Shown piece by piece: positions 15,272-17,147 of a stretch of DNA of 17,147 nt. The notes under the pieces were generated by a model, which worked only from the letters and a program-made list of their open reading frames with translations, did no database searches and was not told the DNA's origin. Origin of the DNA: Selenomonas sp. (lineage in GTDB: Bacteria > Bacillota_C > Negativicutes > Selenomonadales > Selenomonadaceae). The position numbers and the translations under genes were made by a program. The stretch spans positions 1 through 17,147 of the forward strand of contig NZ_JAILPX010000136.1 of assembly GCF_024699275.1 (NCBI RefSeq), written 5' to 3'. The stretch's first letter is position 1, and each line of letters begins with the position of its first letter.

Positions 15272-15790
15272 ATGACAAACTCAACTTTTCATTGCACCGG
15301 CTTCATGCCCAGTATCGATAAAAACTGTACCCATCTCATTCTCGGCTCTATGCCCAGCGTCGCATCTTTAGATGCTCAACAATACTACGCCCATCCTCAG
15401 AATCGCTTCTGGCCTCTGATGTCCCGAATTCTGGAAAATTCCCCCATCGCCCCCAGCGACTATAATGAGCGGCTAAGTATGTTACTCCGGCATCATGTCG
15501 CCCTCTGGGATTCCATTGCCGTCTGCGAGCGAAAAGGCAGTCTGGATGCCGATATCAAAAATGAACGCGGAAATGATTTCTCGTCCTTGCTTGCACAATA
15601 TCCGCAAATTCACACCATCTGCTTCAACGGTGGAAAATCTTATCAATGTTTCAAGAAATACAACCAACTGCTGCTAAGCCGACAGGATATCCATTTTCAT
15701 AAAATGCCCTCCACCAGTCCTGCCAATGCCCGCTGGAATTTAGATATGCTGACAGAAGCCTGGCAAGCGGCTTTCCCCCACTATCTTTAA
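15272..15790 (+). CDS. Hypoxanthine (deoxyinosine) DNA glycosylase, uracil-DNA-glycosylase superfamily
   Basis: The 172-residue product matches the small family-6 group of the UDG superfamily, whose members remove hypoxanthine formed by adenine deamination. Visible blocks are THLILGSMPSVASLDAQQYY (20-39), HPQNRFWPLM (41-50, with Asn44 as the candidate catalytic residue), VALWDSIA, CFNGGKSY and the C-terminal MPSTSPANARW. The open frame extends 31 codons upstream to 15179, but the ATG at 15272 has GGAGG 7 bases before it and starts just ahead of the conserved core. The activity is by family analogy. Uracil or mismatch specificity cannot be excluded. Confidence 0.88.
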   Translation: MTNSTFHCTGFMPSIDKNCTHLILGSMPSVASLDAQQYYAHPQNRFWPLMSRILENSPIAPSDYNERLSMLLRHHVALWDSIAVCERKGSLDADIKNERGNDFSSLLAQYPQIHTICFNGGKSYQCFKKYNQLLLSRQDIHFHKMPSTSPANARWNLDMLTEAWQAAFPHYL

Positions 15791-15829
15791 TAAAAAATTA
15801 ATCTGCAGCACAAAGGATTTTAATCTTTA

Positions 15830-15871
15830 CTCCTTATAGTTAATAACACAGAATTATTTCCATATAAGGAG
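15830..15871 (+). repeat. Perfect 9-bp inverted repeat covering a ribosome-binding site
   Basis: CTCCTTATA (15830-15838) and TATAAGGAG (15863-15871) are exact reverse complements with a 24-base loop. The right arm contains AAGGAG, the Shine-Dalgarno of the gene starting at 15882. In RNA the hairpin would hide this site; in DNA it could be an operator. A weak promoter reading (TTTACT 15826-15831, 17 bases, CAGAAT 15849-15854) would put the left arm at the -35/spacer border and outside the transcript, which favours the DNA reading. The promoter is not certain. Confidence 0.55.
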
Positions 15872-15881
15872 CGAGATCATT

Positions 15882-17147
15882 ATGAATTTGCTGACCAACA
15901 CACAAAAAAACAAACTGCTGATTGCCAGTCTTGCCATAATCTGTCTTAGCAGCAACAGCGCTTTTGTCTATGCCAACAATTCTTCCCAGGAACATATGCC
16001 GACCAGTCATCCTACTATGTTCACATCCCCCAAAGCGCAACTCCCACCCGGTCCTCCCCCCAATGGAAAATTCACGGAAATGGCAAACTCCAGCGGGGCC
16101 GCCAGTGAACTCAAAGCTACAAAAATCATCACGGCCGCCAACACCCAACTAAGCGAACAGGATTTCACCAATGAAAAAACCGATGAAAATGCCCTGCTGA
16201 TACGTCAGGGAAGTACATTTACACTCCTCTGCTCCAAGCTGACCAAAACCGGCGACAGTTCCAATGCCGATGCCAGCAATTTTACCGGACAAAATGCCAT
16301 TCTCTTAGTCAACAACAGCACCGCCACATTAAATAATCTCACCTTGGACTCAGACGCCGATGGAGCCAATGCCATCTTTGCCACAGGAAAAAACGCACAC
16401 ATTACCGCCCAACATATAAAAATCCACACGAAGAAGGATTCCTCGCGGGGCCTTGATGCTACTTACGGCGGTACAATTCAGGCAGAAGACATCGAAATCT
16501 GCACCGAAGGCGCGCACTGCGGTGCCCTGGCCACAGATCGCGGCGAAGGAAACGTACTGGTCAATGGAGCAAAAATCCAGACTGCTGGTGAAGGCAGCCC
16601 TTGTATCTACTCCACTGGCAATATCCAGCTCACCAATGGTGAAGGCGTAGCTTCCGGCAGCGAAATCGCCGTAGTGGAAGGAAAAAATTCCATTACGCTG
16701 AATAATACCACCCTGACCGGTCATAGCAAGCACGGTATTATGCTTTACCAAAGCTTCTCTGGAGATGCCAACGTAGGTGTAGCAAGCTTTATTGCCCAAA
16801 ATTCCACCTTAAACAATAATTCCCCAGGCCCTATGTTCTATATCACGAATACCACCGCTCAGGCCTCATTAACAAACACGACCCTCAATCAAGCCGGTGA
16901 TATCCTGGCCAAAGTTACCAGTGACCGTTGGGGCAATGTGGGAAAAAATGGCGGTGATTTCACCTTAAACGCCCAGCAGCAGACGCTAAAAGGCCAGATT
17001 CTGGCCAATAACATCAGCAAAGTCACCGTCAACCTTAGCGAAGGCAGTATCTTTCAAGGAACCCTCAATCCGGATAACCAGGCAGAAACTGCCAGCATCC
17101 ATTTAGCCAAAGACGCTGTCTGGCAACTTACCGCAGATGCTTATGTC
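15882..17147 (+). CDS. Exported repetitive beta-helix-like surface protein, 3' end beyond window
   Basis: The frame is open for 422 codons from the ATG at 15882 to the window end, with no stop. AAGGAG lies 10 bases upstream. Residues 1-31 form a signal peptide: a Lys-containing start, a hydrophobic core LLIASLAIICL, and cleavage likely after VYA31. Cys21 is not in a lipobox. A Pro-rich linker (PPGPPP, about 55-60) follows. From about residue 75 the chain is rich in Asn, Thr, Ser, Gly and Ala, with recurring NNSTATLNNLTLD-like turns every 20 or so residues, as in right-handed parallel beta-helices of adhesins, autotransporters and pectate-lyase folds. Striking blocks are RGLDATYGGTIQ (189-200), HCGALATDRGEG (from 212), GSPCIYSTGN and PMFYITNT. 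I recall similar blocks in unnamed proteins of gut anaerobes. Membrane anchoring or secretion mode cannot be judged without the C terminus. Confidence 0.88.
   Translation, partial: MNLLTNTQKNKLLIASLAIICLSSNSAFVYANNSSQEHMPTSHPTMFTSPKAQLPPGPPPNGKFTEMANSSGAASELKATKIITAANTQLSEQDFTNEKTDENALLIRQGSTFTLLCSKLTKTGDSSNADASNFTGQNAILLVNNSTATLNNLTLDSDADGANAIFATGKNAHITAQHIKIHTKKDSSRGLDATYGGTIQAEDIEICTEGAHCGALATDRGEGNVLVNGAKIQTAGEGSPCIYSTGNIQLTNGEGVASGSEIAVVEGKNSITLNNTTLTGHSKHGIMLYQSFSGDANVGVASFIAQNSTLNNNSPGPMFYITNTTAQASLTNTTLNQAGDILAKVTSDRWGNVGKNGGDFTLNAQQQTLKGQILANNISKVTVNLSEGSIFQGTLNPDNQAETASIHLAKDAVWQLTADAYV

Noticed and set aside
15882..15974. Lipoprotein signal in the surface protein (Cys21)
   Set aside because: The residues before Cys21 are Ala-Ile-Ile, and the -1 position of a lipobox needs Gly, Ala or Ser. 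A normal signal peptidase I site after VYA31 fits better.
16350..16799. Minus-strand frames opposite the surface protein gene, here and at 15840-16148 and 16205-16429
   Set aside because: The plus-strand frame is open for 422 codons with a signal peptide and Shine-Dalgarno. The minus frames are short, overlap it fully and lack start signals.

Overview
The window is the division and cell-wall (dcw) cluster of a diderm Firmicute, followed by a short accessory stretch. Protein-level impressions fit Selenomonadaceae/Negativicutes: a Firmicute-like mraZ-rsmH-ftsL head, a MurE with the meso-diaminopimelate motif DNPR, ddl directly before ftsQ as in Gram-negative clusters, and no sporulation genes after ftsZ. 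That assignment is inference; no search was run.

Region 1 (1-183): two tRNA genes on the minus strand, one cut by the window edge and the other tRNA-Tyr, with a fully consensus sigma-70-type promoter right behind the ftsZ stop.

Region 2 (184-11353): a minus-strand operon read from high to low coordinates: murE, murF, mraY, murD, murG, murC, ddl, ftsQ, then, after a 270-base non-coding gap, ftsZ. MurE, MurF, MurC, MurD and Ddl make UDP-MurNAc-pentapeptide, MraY and MurG convert it to lipid I and lipid II, and FtsQ and FtsZ belong to the divisome. The operon seems to have its own promoter at 11208-11213 with a palindrome over the -35 region.

Region 3 (11290-13254): a second minus-strand unit, mraZ-rsmH-ftsL, closed by a strong hairpin terminator. 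Its promoter is followed by four AAAGTG boxes at a 10-base period, the expected MraZ autoregulatory sites. Several usual dcw members are absent from their normal slots: ftsI (between ftsL and murE), ftsW (murD-murG), murB (murC-ddl) and ftsA (ftsQ-ftsZ). The terminator sits in the ftsI slot.

Region 4 (13308-15871): a membrane-anchored CE4 polysaccharide deacetylase (minus), a divergent small DUF1858 CXXC protein (plus) with its own promoter and terminator, and two divergent DNA base-damage repair genes, an O6-alkylguanine methyltransferase (minus) and a hypoxanthine-DNA-glycosylase-like protein (plus).

Region 5 (15882-17147): the 5' 422 codons of an exported, repetitive beta-helix-like protein that runs off the window. 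Its ribosome-binding site lies inside a perfect 9-bp inverted repeat.

Nothing here is clearly a new defence or mobile system. The points most worth a second look are the pattern of missing dcw genes, the ftsZ leader (DnaA-box-like sites and a small upstream ORF), the operator-like palindrome at murE, and the beta-helix protein with its upstream hairpin.
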